Origin: JAGMDK01 sp023128695
GTDB lineage: Bacteria; Planctomycetota; Phycisphaerae; UBA1845; Fen-1342
Assembly (NCBI GenBank): GCA_030628805.1
Contig: DAOVQG010000185.1
Coordinates: forward strand, 1-9,472
Length of the DNA stretch: 9,472 nt
Direction: 5' to 3'
A program made the translations under genes and the position numbers. Positions 1 to 6,901 of this stretch are shown here, piece after piece. Each line of letters starts with the position of its first letter. Positions within the stretch are counted from its first letter, which is position 1. Below the pieces are notes generated by a model. It did not search any database. It saw nothing but the letters and a program-made list of their open reading frames with translations, and was not told where the DNA came from.

Positions 1-256
1 AGAAGAGGCCGGCAGCCCGAGCGGCCACCCTGACTCCACCCGCGAAAAGCCGCCCCTGGACGGCCCGTGGAGAATATGCGCTAATAATGTGTGTCCAATG
101 ACCACATGGCAGTCTTTCAGGGCTGTCATCCGAAGTCCTGCCTGGCGTGCCCAAGAGCCGCAACGGGTCACATCGGCAATTCAGCCACAAATCCAACCCC
201 GCCAAAACTGTCATGCACCCCTATCCGGGCTATCCGGGGCGCGGCTAGCGGAGCAC
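1..256. other. Stretch without a convincing gene
   Basis: I find no supportable gene here. One plus-strand frame stays open from base 2 through the first 250 bases, and its first 25 or so codons (2-75) end mostly in G or C, so the tail of an upstream gene is conceivable. However, no stop codon falls where that signal fades, and the frame simply runs on into the antisense-like overlap with the TPR gene. A second short open frame (91-288) has no ribosome binding site and an unremarkable composition. The region is best read as an upstream intergenic stretch. Confidence 0.45.
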
Positions 257-285
257 TTCAACTATCGGCGGGAATTTGGTATAAG
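257..285 (+). promoter_or_regulatory. Candidate sigma-70-type promoter for the TPR gene
   Basis: A TATAAG hexamer at 280-285 matches five of six bases of the consensus -10 box. TTCAAC at 257-262 lies 17 bases upstream and matches three of six bases of the -35 box. Transcription would begin near 292, giving a leader of about 36 bases before the GTG at 328. It is the most AT-rich, promoter-like spot in the upstream region, but the call rests on pattern matching alone. Confidence 0.35.
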
Positions 286-312
286 TGACAGGTTCGACAG
301 ACCCCGCGCCGC

Positions 313-320
313 GGGAGAGG
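313..320 (+). promoter_or_regulatory. Ribosome binding site favouring the GTG 328 start
   Basis: GGGAGAGG ends seven bases before the GTG at 328 and contains GGAG and GAGG cores complementary to the 3' end of 16S rRNA. It is the main reason for preferring the long form of the TPR protein. The competing TTG at 454 has only a weak AGAG upstream. Confidence 0.45.
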
Positions 321-327
321 TAAACCC

Positions 328-1911
328 GTGCCGGCTACAGGGCGCGGAAGCAACAGGAATTGCTGGTGCGAGAATCCTTTCTCGTACCCTCTCGAAAAGA
401 GACATTGCTGGTGCGAGAATCCTTTCTCGTACCCTCTCGAAAAGAGACTCGAATTGGCAAGGAAAGATAAAGACGAATCGCAGGCGGTGCCTACGTTTAC
501 CGACACGGACAAGGCTCGTGCGCGGCAATGGTTCAAAAAAGCCGAGGATTGCCGCGAACGTCGCGAGTACGACTACGCCATCGAGTGTTACATCACCGGC
601 TTGGGCTACTGGACCGAAGCCGTCGAGGAGGGCCACATGCCGTTGCGGTCCCTGGCGATTCAGCGGCAGCAGGCCGGTGGCAAGAAGCCGGGGTTGATGG
701 ACAGCCTGAAGAAGTCCATGATCGGCCGGGAACCGAAGAAGGGCATGCTCAACGCCGAGCATCTCCTGGCCCTGGACCCAGCCAACGCGAGCTACGCGGA
801 CGGCTTGGTGAAGAACGCGAACAAGGCCGGCTTTCTCGACACCTGCAAATGGGTCGCCCCGATTGTCCAGGAGACGCTGAGGAAGGACAAAAAGCCGAAC
901 AAGGGCCGTTTCCACACCTTCCGTCAGACCATGATCGAAGCGGCCGAGAAGGCCGTGGCGCGCGACGACAGCGCCCTGGAAACCTGGCTGCTTGAGCAAG
1001 CGGTCAACTCGCTGGACTACCTGGCGGCACGACTGTCGGGAGACGAAGAAATCCGGAAGGAGCTTCAGGACCTGGCCGGCCGGCTCACGATCGCCCGCGG
1101 CAAGTATGAGCAGGCCGAGGATTTCCACGAGTCGCTGCTCGATGCGGAGAAGCAGAAGCGGCTCCACGATTCGGAGCGGATGCATCAGAGTGAAGATAGT
1201 TATGAAGCCCTGGTGGAGGCGGCCCGCCGGGAGTGGGAGCAGGCCCCGGAAGTCCCGGGCCTGATCAACGCCTACGTGGATGTGCTTCTGAAACCCGAGC
1301 GGAAGAAAGAAGAGGACGTGGCGATCGACGTCCTGATGAAGACCTTTGAAAAATCAAACAATTACAGCTTCAAATTGCGGGCCGACGACGTGCGCCTGCG
1401 TCAGATGCGGCGTCAGGTCGGCCGGCTTGTGGCCCGCGCCCGAAAGACCAAGGCCGCCGAGGACAAGCAGCAGGCCCGCTTGGCCGCCCTGGAGCAGCGC
1501 CAGCTCGCGCTCGAAGTGTTCCGCGAGCGGGTGGAGAAATACCCGACGGACCTGCGGCTCAAATACAAGCTCGGCACGGCGCTGTTCGACGCCGGCGAGT
1601 ACGACGAGGCGATCCCAGTGCTTCAAGTGGCCCAGCAGGATCCGCGCAGCCGGGTCCGCTGCCAGCTCCAACTGGGGCGGGCCTTCTTTGAGAAGGGCTC
1701 ACCCGGGCAGGCCGCCGAAGTGTTGCGGGAGTCGTTGGAGAAATACGAGCTGACGGACGAGCTCAGCAAGGAGCTGCTGTACTGGCTGGGGCGGTCCTAT
1801 GAGGCCGCGGAAAAGATCGCGGAGGCCAAAGACGCGTACGGCAAGCTGTTGCGTCAGGATTACAACTACAAGGACGGTGACGCGCGCCAGCGCTTGGATG
1901 CTCTGAAATAA
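328..1911 (+). CDS. Tetratricopeptide-repeat (TPR) protein
   Basis: The gene encodes a mostly alpha-helical, soluble 527-residue protein with no signal peptide or membrane segment. A TPR-like helical pair is visible near residues 65-95 (the stretch with YDYAIECYITGLGYW). A clear C-terminal TPR block covers roughly residues 405-520, with segments such as KYKLGTALFDAGEYDEAI, LGRAFFEKGSPGQAAEVL and YWLGRSYEAAEKIAEAK. The middle is charged and helix-rich and may form coiled coils. TPR arrays are protein-protein interaction scaffolds; the partner here is unknown. The start is uncertain. GTG 328 has a good ribosome binding site but forces translation through the 45-bp duplication, giving Cys/Trp-rich residues 11-40 unlike the rest. 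TTG 454, in frame, would give a protein starting ARKDKDESQ. The gene stands alone and is followed by a 224-bp repeat-bearing spacer. It is certainly coding; its exact role cannot be told. Confidence 0.85.
   Translation: MPATGRGSNRNCWCENPFSYPLEKRHCWCENPFSYPLEKRLELARKDKDESQAVPTFTDTDKARARQWFKKAEDCRERREYDYAIECYITGLGYWTEAVEEGHMPLRSLAIQRQQAGGKKPGLMDSLKKSMIGREPKKGMLNAEHLLALDPANASYADGLVKNANKAGFLDTCKWVAPIVQETLRKDKKPNKGRFHTFRQTMIEAAEKAVARDDSALETWLLEQAVNSLDYLAARLSGDEEIRKELQDLAGRLTIARGKYEQAEDFHESLLDAEKQKRLHDSERMHQSEDSYEALVEAARREWEQAPEVPGLINAYVDVLLKPERKKEEDVAIDVLMKTFEKSNNYSFKLRADDVRLRQMRRQVGRLVARARKTKAAEDKQQARLAALEQRQLALEVFRERVEKYPTDLRLKYKLGTALFDAGEYDEAIPVLQVAQQDPRSRVRCQLQLGRAFFEKGSPGQAAEVLRESLEKYELTDELSKELLYWLGRSYEAAEKIAEAKDAYGKLLRQDYNYKDGDARQRLDALK
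359..448 (+). repeat. Perfect 45-bp tandem duplication with built-in hairpins
   Basis: Two identical 45-bp units lie back to back at 359-403 and 404-448. Each holds a 10-bp stem (GGTGCGAGAA pairing with TTCTCGTACC, one G-T wobble, loop TCCT; 365-388 in copy one and 410-433 in copy two). Each also holds a smaller CTCT/AGAG hairpin (389-401 and 434-446). Because 45 is a multiple of three, the TPR frame is kept, and each unit would encode CWCENPFSYPLEKR plus one residue. The hairpins suggest a structured, possibly dispersed element rather than a protein-driven repeat. Confidence 0.9.
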
Positions 1912-1983
1912 CGGGCAAATGTAAGCATTCAGCGGTCAGCAATCAGCGATCAGCCGAAAGTCGAGCGTTTAACGGGTAAATGT
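1909..1983 (+). repeat. 14-bp direct repeat starting at the TPR stop codon
   Basis: TAACGGGCAAATGT (1909-1922), whose first three bases are the TPR stop codon, recurs as TAACGGGTAAATGT at 1970-1983 with one mismatch. The left heptad array (1927-1954) sits between the two copies. This resembles a duplication made when a short element inserted, or a local slippage duplication; the sequence alone cannot separate these. Confidence 0.6.
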
Positions 1984-2089
1984 CACAAATAACGTGTTAT
2001 TCGAAGCAGCCTGAGCACATAAATGAGGTTAAGTACGTACTCGCTAATCAGCGTAAAAGCTGACCGCTGAAAGCTGATTGCTGATAGCT
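1927..2089. repeat. Inverted arrays of NNTCAGC heptanucleotides
   Basis: Four 7-bp units of the form NNTCAGC run at 1927-1954 (variable pairs AT, GG, AA, GA). Four more run on the opposite strand at 2059-2086, read there as TA, AA, TT, GG, with a partial GCT at 2087-2089. The arms contain a perfect 13-bp inverted match, 1928-1940 against 2059-2071, so the roughly 105-base segment between them could loop out. A short AATAAC/GTTATT palindrome lies inside at 1988-2001. The 224-bp gap between the TPR gene and rpsT is occupied mainly by this structure, and I see no gene in it. Confidence 0.7.
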
Positions 2090-2135
2090 TGTTGCAAACG
2101 GCTGAACTCTTACGAGCAAATTAAAAGGAGTAAAC

Positions 2136-2414
2136 GTGGCTCATTCACTATCGTCGAGAAAACGGATGCGGCAGAACATCAAACGCCGGGTTTTGAACCG
2201 GGCTCGCACCAGCACGTTGCGGACCAAGCTCCGCAAGGTACAAGATAGCTTCCTCCACGGCAGCGTTGAGGACGCCGAGCAAGCCTGTCGCGTCGCGATC
2301 CAATCCTTGGACCGGGAGGCCGACCGGGGCGCGCTCCATCGCAACGCGGCTGCCCGCCGGAAAAGCCGGATGGCCCGTCGCCTGAACGCGATGAAGCAGA
2401 AGGCGGCCTCTTAA
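2136..2414 (+). CDS. rpsT: 30S ribosomal protein S20
   Basis: S20 is a small, very basic three-helix-bundle protein that binds 16S rRNA early in assembly of the 30S ribosomal subunit. The 92-residue product is within the normal size for the family. It shows the typical features: a Lys/Arg-rich N-terminus (SSRKRMRQNIKRR, residues 6-18), the TLRTKLRKV segment near residue 27, and a basic tail with LHRNAAARRKSRMARRLN (from about residue 66). The GTG start is fixed by the AAGGAG ribosome binding site at 2125-2130, five bases upstream, and by the conserved MAHS opening. No promoter is obvious; the upstream 224 bp holds inverted heptad repeats. A glycosyltransferase gene begins nine bases after the stop, so the two are probably co-transcribed. 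Confidence 0.95.
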   Translation: MAHSLSSRKRMRQNIKRRVLNRARTSTLRTKLRKVQDSFLHGSVEDAEQACRVAIQSLDREADRGALHRNAAARRKSRMARRLNAMKQKAAS

Positions 2415-2423
2415 TAATCCCCG

Positions 2424-4193
2424 GTGTTTAACGTCATCCACATCACGCACGAGGCGGTCTACAAGGTGGGGGGCATCGGGACCGTGCTCGAAGGCCTGAT
2501 CAACAGCCGCCCGTATCGTGACAGGGTGGGCCGCACGGTCTTAGTCTGCCCCCTGTTCTATCCCGAGAACACGGAACGTCTGGGGCCCGGCGGGATCCTG
2601 GAGTACTCTTCACTCGATCAAGTCTACGACGGACCCTACGCCGACGCCTTCCGGCAGATCGAACACGACTACGGCGTGCGGATCTGCTACGGGCGGCGAG
2701 CCGTTGAGGACGAGCCCTCCGGCCGCCGAACCATCTGCGAGGTCTTGCTGATCGACCTGCGGGGGATCAACCTCCAGCGTGTTAACGAGTTGAAGGGCCT
2801 GCTGTGGGAGCATTACGGCATCCGCTCGGATCGTTACGAGCACATCTGGGAATATGAACAATATGTGCAGGTCGCGGCCCCGGCCGTCGCGGCGCTCGAG
2901 GCCCTGCGGCTCGGCGTGGAAGAGGCGCCGGCCGCGGTGTTCGCGCACGAATTCATGGGCATTTCAACCGCGCTGGCTCTCCAAATCTACTGCCCGCTGC
3001 GGTGTCGCACGCTTTTTTACGCCCACGAGGTGGCCCCGATCCGGCGGATCGTCGAGTCGCGCCCCGGGCACGACGTGATGTTCTACAATGCCTTGCGGGC
3101 AGCTCAGGAGAGCAACCTGTACGTCGAGCAGGTCTTCGGCCCCCAGCACGACTACCACAAGTTCGCCGTCGTCGAGGCCGCCCACCACTGTGACAGCCTG
3201 CTCGCCGTTGGACACCACGTGCAACAGGAATTGCAGTTCCTCGACGTGAATTTCGACAACGCCGACATCACGTTGGCCTACAACGGCATTCCGCACCGGA
3301 AGGTGACCATCGCGGAGCGGCAGGCTAGTCGCAAGCGCATGCGGAACTACTGCGAAGCCCTGCTTGGCTGGCGCCCCGATCTGCTCTTCACACACGTCAC
3401 GCGCCTCGCCGAAAGCAAGGCCATGTGGCGCGACATCGACGTCTTGATGTCCCTCGACGAGCGGCTCGGCGAGCGCGGGCAAACCGCCGTGATGATCATT
3501 CTGTCGACCGAGCTGCCCCGCCGCCCGGTGGGCGACATCTTGCACATGGAGGGGGACTGGGACTGGCCGCTGGCCCACCGCGAGGGGCACCCGGACCTGA
3601 CCGTGGGTGAGGCCCGGTTCTACCGCCGGGTCCAGGCGTTCAACACCCGCGCCCGCAACGTGAAGATCATCTACCTCAACCAGTTCGGCTTCGACCGCGC
3701 CCGTTGCGGCCTGCGCGTCCCCGAAGACGTCGAGTTCCTGGACATCCGCCGAGCGAGCGACGTGGAGTTCGGCCTGAGTCTCTACGAGCCGTTCGGCATC
3801 TCACCGCTGGAGCCGCTGACCTACGGCGGCATCTGCCTGGTGAGCACGTCCTGTGGGTGCGCCGGATTTGTAAAACAAGCGAGCGGCCGGAAGCGCACGC
3901 CCAACGTCATCTTCGCCAATTACATCGACGGGGTGCGCCGGCCGCGAACGGTGAAGGACTCGCTGGCCATCGGAACGTCCGAGCGGCGGGAAGTCGAGTA
4001 CAAGCTCGCCGGCCAACTCGCCGACCAGATCATCAAGCGGTTGCCGCAAACCGAAGCGGAAGAGGAGAAGTTGATCCGTTCGGGGCATGAGCTGGCCACC
4101 CGGATGAGTTGGGACGTGGTAGCCGAACGTTTCGTGTTTCCGGCCATCCGCCGGGCCTGTGCCCACCGGCGTGCCTTGACCGTGGTGGCGTAA
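2424..4193 (+). CDS. Glycogen-synthase-like glycosyltransferase
   Basis: This 589-residue protein resembles GT-B fold glycogen/starch synthases, which move glucose from a nucleotide sugar to the end of an alpha-glucan in the cytoplasm. The N-terminus has the nucleotide-sugar-binding motif KVGGIGTV (K14, G16, G17) after the strand FNVIHITHEAVY. R327 and K332 (TRLAESK) correspond to the conserved Arg/Lys that contact the donor phosphates. E455 and E463 in YEPFGISPLEPLTYGG form the E-x7-E signature. It is longer than typical bacterial GlgA (about 480), and the V/I in the KxGG motif leans towards GT3- or plant-like forms, so UDP- versus ADP-glucose use cannot be told. The GTG start lies nine bases after rpsT with no clear Shine-Dalgarno sequence, which suggests translational coupling. 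The start is supported because residues 1-20 contain the family motif. A palindrome 44 bp after the stop may end transcription. Confidence 0.85.
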   Translation: MFNVIHITHEAVYKVGGIGTVLEGLINSRPYRDRVGRTVLVCPLFYPENTERLGPGGILEYSSLDQVYDGPYADAFRQIEHDYGVRICYGRRAVEDEPSGRRTICEVLLIDLRGINLQRVNELKGLLWEHYGIRSDRYEHIWEYEQYVQVAAPAVAALEALRLGVEEAPAAVFAHEFMGISTALALQIYCPLRCRTLFYAHEVAPIRRIVESRPGHDVMFYNALRAAQESNLYVEQVFGPQHDYHKFAVVEAAHHCDSLLAVGHHVQQELQFLDVNFDNADITLAYNGIPHRKVTIAERQASRKRMRNYCEALLGWRPDLLFTHVTRLAESKAMWRDIDVLMSLDERLGERGQTAVMIILSTELPRRPVGDILHMEGDWDWPLAHREGHPDLTVGEARFYRRVQAFNTRARNVKIIYLNQFGFDRARCGLRVPEDVEFLDIRRASDVEFGLSLYEPFGISPLEPLTYGGICLVSTSCGCAGFVKQASGRKRTPNVIFANYIDGVRRPRTVKDSLAIGTSERREVEYKLAGQLADQIIKRLPQTEAEEEKLIRSGHELATRMSWDVVAERFVFPAIRRACAHRRALTVVA

Positions 4194-4236
4194 CTTATGC
4201 ACCGTTAGCCCTCGCATACCGGGTAGCGTCATGGGA

Positions 4237-4297
4237 GGGAGGGCGAGGCTCCCGCTGAGCCGCGGCGCACCTGGCTCGGCAGGAGCCTCGCCCTCCC
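4237..4297. repeat. REP-like palindrome, possible terminator
   Basis: GGGAGGGCGAGGCTCC (4237-4252) and GGAGCCTCGCCCTCCC (4282-4297) form a perfect 16-bp stem. It is extended inward by GCTGAGCC (4254-4261) against GGCTCGGC (4273-4280) with one G-T wobble. It lies 44 bp after the glycosyltransferase stop. From memory, very similar GGGAGGGCGAGGCTCC palindromes are common between genes in planctomycete genomes, which suggests a REP/MITE-like repeat family. It could also act as a bidirectional terminator, although no T-tract follows the stem on the plus strand. Confidence 0.7.
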
Positions 4298-4370
4298 CCC
4301 GCTCACTGCAGCCGATCCGGACCTTCCTGACCGTTCGTGATCTCCTTACTGTCGCGGCGTGCCGGTTTTG

Positions 4371-4514
4371 TCAGGCGTAAGTGTCAATAACTCCAACCCG
4401 TAAACCACTGACGGACGAAGCCACCTGCACGTTATCGGTCCGGTCGAGGATGCCCGCGAACTGCCGGGCCGAGTAGACCAACTGTTCGACTGCGGACGGT
4501 GCCCGGGCCAACAT
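4371..4514 (-). CDS. Possible tiny ORF, 47 residues
   Basis: A minus-strand frame stays open from 4628 down to a TGA at 4371-4373. From the ATG at 4512-4514 it encodes 47 residues beginning MLARAPSAVEQLVYSARQ and ending GLRVGVIDTYA. Many codons end in G or C, and the peptide reads more like real protein than any other frame in this gap. The upstream part of the same frame (to 4628) reads plausibly too and overlaps the end of the dockerin gene. It has no Shine-Dalgarno sequence before the ATG and no family I recognise. It could be a small gene, the decayed tail of a larger one, or chance. Apart from this and the palindrome, 4194-4611 shows nothing else. Confidence 0.25.
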   Translation of the reverse strand: MLARAPSAVEQLVYSARQFAGILDRTDNVQVASSVSGLRVGVIDTYA

Positions 4515-4611
4515 CGAGCCGGTGTGTTGCTGGTGCAATGTTGTCTTCGCCGGCCTGCTCTGACGCTTTGATGCGTCGTCTAACGCGTCGTGGCCACCTC
4601 GTTTCTCGCTC

Positions 4612-5352
4612 CTACGGACAGGTCGTGTTCATCAGCGCCACGAACGGATCGATGTCGCGCCAATTGACCGTCCCGTCGCTGTTCACATCGTTGTTATCAA
4701 ACGAGCAGGTCGGCGAGCCGGGCAGAAACATGTCTTCCCACGCCGAGACGTTGTCGTTCATCGCCGCCACTAAGTAGTCGATGTCACGCCAGTTAATCGT
4801 CTCGTCGCAGTTGCTGTCGCCCAGACAGACCGGCGGCGAAAACAGGCCAATGTTGTCCCAATACGTCATGCCCACATCGCTGCTATAGTGAATCATAACG
4901 TGGGGGGGGTCGGGCGGACCCATCTCGTCGTATATCAAGTAATACCTTGTCCAGCCGTTCCCCAGATCGACCCTGTGCTCCGGCGGGGATTCGTAGGAAC
5001 TCCACCAATAGAATCCGTACGCCCCCCCCCAGCCCAACCCCATGTTTACGTAGAGCGGGTCCGTGGCGGCCCAGAGGTCTATCGAAATCTCGCCGGAGTA
5101 ATCGTGGTTCAAATCCAGGCAGTGCGCCGGCATTTCGATTGTAGACCTGTCCGCGCCGTATGACCATACCGGATCAATCGCTATTGACCCCCCCGGGTTG
5201 CCGGTTGCAGACCAGGCGAGGGAACTTCCCTCGACCATCTGTGTCCAGCCCTCCAGATCGGTGTCAAATGTCCAGAGGTCGCAATCCGCCCATGCTGTTG
5301 CCGCGATACACACCACCGCGGCGGTCACAATACAGTACCTTAACCCTCGCAT
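4612..5352 (-). CDS. Secreted protein with C-terminal dockerin type I-like domain
   Basis: The 246-residue product has a signal peptide (about residues 1-22: basic MRGLR, hydrophobic CIVTAAVVCIAATA, cleavage after AWA before DCD), so it is probably exported. Residues about 25-175 form an all-beta, Trp/Tyr/Gly-rich module running from LWTFDTDLEGW to TYWDNIGLF, like carbohydrate-binding or laminin-G-like jelly rolls. The C-terminus has two Ca-binding loops, D179-N181-D183...D190 and D222-N224-D226...D233, each followed by a helix and both containing NWRDID. This is the dockerin arrangement. In planctomycetes such domains occur widely without cellulosomes, and a surface anchoring or assembly role is an inference. 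Of two candidate ATGs, 5352 is chosen because it lies seven bases after AGGAGG; the other (5358) lies only one base after it. No catalytic domain is seen. Confidence 0.85.
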   Translation of the reverse strand: MRGLRYCIVTAAVVCIAATAWADCDLWTFDTDLEGWTQMVEGSSLAWSATGNPGGSIAIDPVWSYGADRSTIEMPAHCLDLNHDYSGEISIDLWAATDPLYVNMGLGWGGAYGFYWWSSYESPPEHRVDLGNGWTRYYLIYDEMGPPDPPHVMIHYSSDVGMTYWDNIGLFSPPVCLGDSNCDETINWRDIDYLVAAMNDNVSAWEDMFLPGSPTCSFDNNDVNSDGTVNWRDIDPFVALMNTTCP

Positions 5353-5359
5353 TCGCATT

Positions 5360-5365
5360 CCTCCT
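5360..5365 (-). promoter_or_regulatory. Strong ribosome binding site of the dockerin gene
   Basis: The minus strand reads AGGAGG here, seven bases before the ATG at 5352-5350. It rules out the longer open frame reaching back to 5493, whose first 45 residues lack a signal peptide and read as non-coding. Confidence 0.8.
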
Positions 5366-5863
5366 AATTGGACCATCACACGCGATGGCCGCCCAGAATG
5401 ACTGAACACCTTTCTCACACTCCGCGCGCCGGTTTCGCTGAGGGCCCGTGTTCGCCCGGCGAAACCGCCGCAAGCTCTTCGCTCGCTCGTCACTTGCCCG
5501 CGTCCACTACGGTGTGTTCGCCTCCTCCTTTCCCCCTCCTCTGGTACTCCCGCGCCGTGCTCTTCGCGCGGTGGCTGTGTAAGTGACGCCCTTCATCATC
5601 AAGCGGTTTGTCCAGTGATACTGTGCGGCGCGGGGCTCTGTCAACCGGAATAAACCGGTTTGCCAATACGAGAATCCACGGCCCGCCGCCCTCTATGCAC
5701 TCGCCCCCGCCAACCTCAGGTTCGAGGCCAAGCTCTTTCTAATAGAAGTTTGCCCGGGCATTCCCCCAGGACGTGGCGTAATCGTCCCCATGATGGATTT
5801 GCACGAAGGCAAACGCCTACGCCCTCCAACCGCCTGCCTCCAAACCGCACCAAAACGGCGCGA
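5366..5863. other. Gene-free gap between the pseudopilin and dockerin genes
   Basis: I see no supportable gene in these roughly 500 bases. The open frames on either strand have mixed codon composition and no ribosome binding sites. The only clear structure is AACCGG (5643-5648) and CCGGTT (5655-5660) around an AATAAA loop, a 6-bp hairpin with no T-tract after it on either strand. The region presumably holds the end of the pseudopilin transcript and the promoter of the dockerin gene, but no convincing -35/-10 pair stands out. Confidence 0.5.
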
Positions 5864-6901
5864 TTACTGGAAGTTCGTCACATCATCCTGCGTGCCGAAC
5901 TGGCCGTCCTTGCCCGGCGTGATCAGTAAGTACGAATCCTTGCGGCACGGAATGACCGACCCGCCCTCCCCGTGGTCCGTTGAGTCGAAGACGTGCCGGT
6001 TCATGATGTAATGCGGAAAGGACATCGGGTGTTCCAGGATCACGACCGGCCAATCCGGCGGGTCGCTCCTTTCCCAATCCGCCGGGAACTCCAGTTTCTT
6101 GTTCGTCCCAGATCCAAAATCCCATGTCTCGAATTCAGCAATTCCCGTGGGCGAACTCAGTTTCCCCCCCGTGAACAGGACATTGTCTCCGAAGTTGTAA
6201 ATCCCGTCATAGGTGGCCCCACCAGAGGTGGCGATGTTCGCATTCGTCTTCGCGGCCTGTCGCGTGCGGGCGGCGTAGTAAAGAATCGGCCGCTCGTACT
6301 CGTCAATGATGACCGGACTGTTGGCGGTGACTTCCGAGAGGTCCGACGGGGCTCCCCGGAGCTTGCCGGTCAGCTTGGTTTTGACTGCGTCCGTCGTCAG
6401 GTAGGGACCGCTCCGGGGGAACGGTTGGTCGCGGTCGGGCGGGAAATTGGCATCCCCCGGATTATCATACCAGCCCAATTGCTCTTCACCTGCTTCGTTG
6501 CCCCAGTACACCCGGGGAACGTTATCCCTGGCGACGTAGCCGTCCATCTTCTTGCCCATCAGGTAGCGGACCACCCACTGGGCCCCGAACAGGTCGGTAT
6601 CTTCGCCCGTGCTGTTCCCGTTTTCCGTCGGATCGTCGCCCGCGGTGGAGGAAGGATAGCGCTGCCCACGCTCCTCCTTGTCGTTCTCGCCGGCGAACAA
6701 CTCGAGGCAGTCGCCGATCCCCTTCATGCTGGCTTTCGTTTTGACCCTTTTGGCCGAATCGCGGGCCGCGCCGAGTGAGGGGAGCAGAATCCCGATCAGC
6801 AGGGCGATGATGGCCACCACCACCAGCAGTTCGATGAGTGTAAAGCCTTGCCGCCAAGCGACTAACCGTTCCGCTCGGGTGCGAACCTGGTATGCCTTCA
6901 T
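5864..6901 (-). CDS. Pseudopilin-like protein with prepilin cleavage/methylation N-terminus
   Basis: The 345-residue protein starts with a basic leader of 19 residues ending in G19, then F20-T21-L22-I23-E24 and a hydrophobic helix (LLVVVAIIALLIGILLP). This is the type IV prepilin/pseudopilin signature: a prepilin peptidase cuts after G19 and methylates F20, and the Glu at mature position 5 aids subunit assembly. The globular part (about residues 60-345) has no family I recognise. It ends in GKDGQFGTQDD (330-340), an Asp-rich loop seen in many planctomycete proteins of this type and possibly Ca-binding. ATG 6901 is supported by TCACCT on the plus strand (AGGTGA on the coding strand, 6906-6911), four bases upstream. 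Planctomycetes carry many such single pseudopilin-like genes, often far from secretion operons, as here. A role in type II secretion or a surface fibre is an inference. Confidence 0.85.
   Translation of the reverse strand: MKAYQVRTRAERLVAWRQGFTLIELLVVVAIIALLIGILLPSLGAARDSAKRVKTKASMKGIGDCLELFAGENDKEERGQRYPSSTAGDDPTENGNSTGEDTDLFGAQWVVRYLMGKKMDGYVARDNVPRVYWGNEAGEEQLGWYDNPGDANFPPDRDQPFPRSGPYLTTDAVKTKLTGKLRGAPSDLSEVTANSPVIIDEYERPILYYAARTRQAAKTNANIATSGGATYDGIYNFGDNVLFTGGKLSSPTGIAEFETWDFGSGTNKKLEFPADWERSDPPDWPVVILEHPMSFPHYIMNRHVFDSTDHGEGGSVIPCRKDSYLLITPGKDGQFGTQDDVTNFQ

Noticed and set aside
1..99. Tail of an upstream plus-strand gene
   Set aside because: Codon bias hints at coding in one frame, but no stop codon ends it at a sensible place; other frames stop at 31-33 or 97-99 without coding character.
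359..448. CRISPR-like repeat
   Set aside because: The two copies are directly adjacent with no spacer, and no Cas gene is present.
89..697. Plus-strand open frame of 202 codons
   Set aside because: It overlaps the TPR gene out of frame, reads Arg/Ser-rich as shadow frames in GC-rich DNA do, and has no ribosome binding site.
262..1185. Minus-strand open frame of 307 codons
   Set aside because: It is antisense to the TPR gene; its length follows from the strong codon bias of the real gene, and no family motif is seen.
2964..3590. Minus-strand open frame of 208 codons
   Set aside because: It is a shadow inside the glycosyltransferase gene, whose motifs are clear on the plus strand.
5353..5493. 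Upstream extension of the dockerin gene to 5493
   Set aside because: The extra residues would bury the signal peptide inside the protein, and the AGGAGG at 5360-5365 points to the ATG at 5352.
5643..5660. AACCGG/CCGGTT hairpin as a terminator
   Set aside because: The stem is only 6 bp, no T-tract follows on either strand, and it lies over 200 bp after the pseudopilin stop.
5993..6778. Plus-strand open frame of 261 codons
   Set aside because: It is antisense to the pseudopilin-like gene, which has a clear FTLIEL N-terminus and a ribosome binding site.
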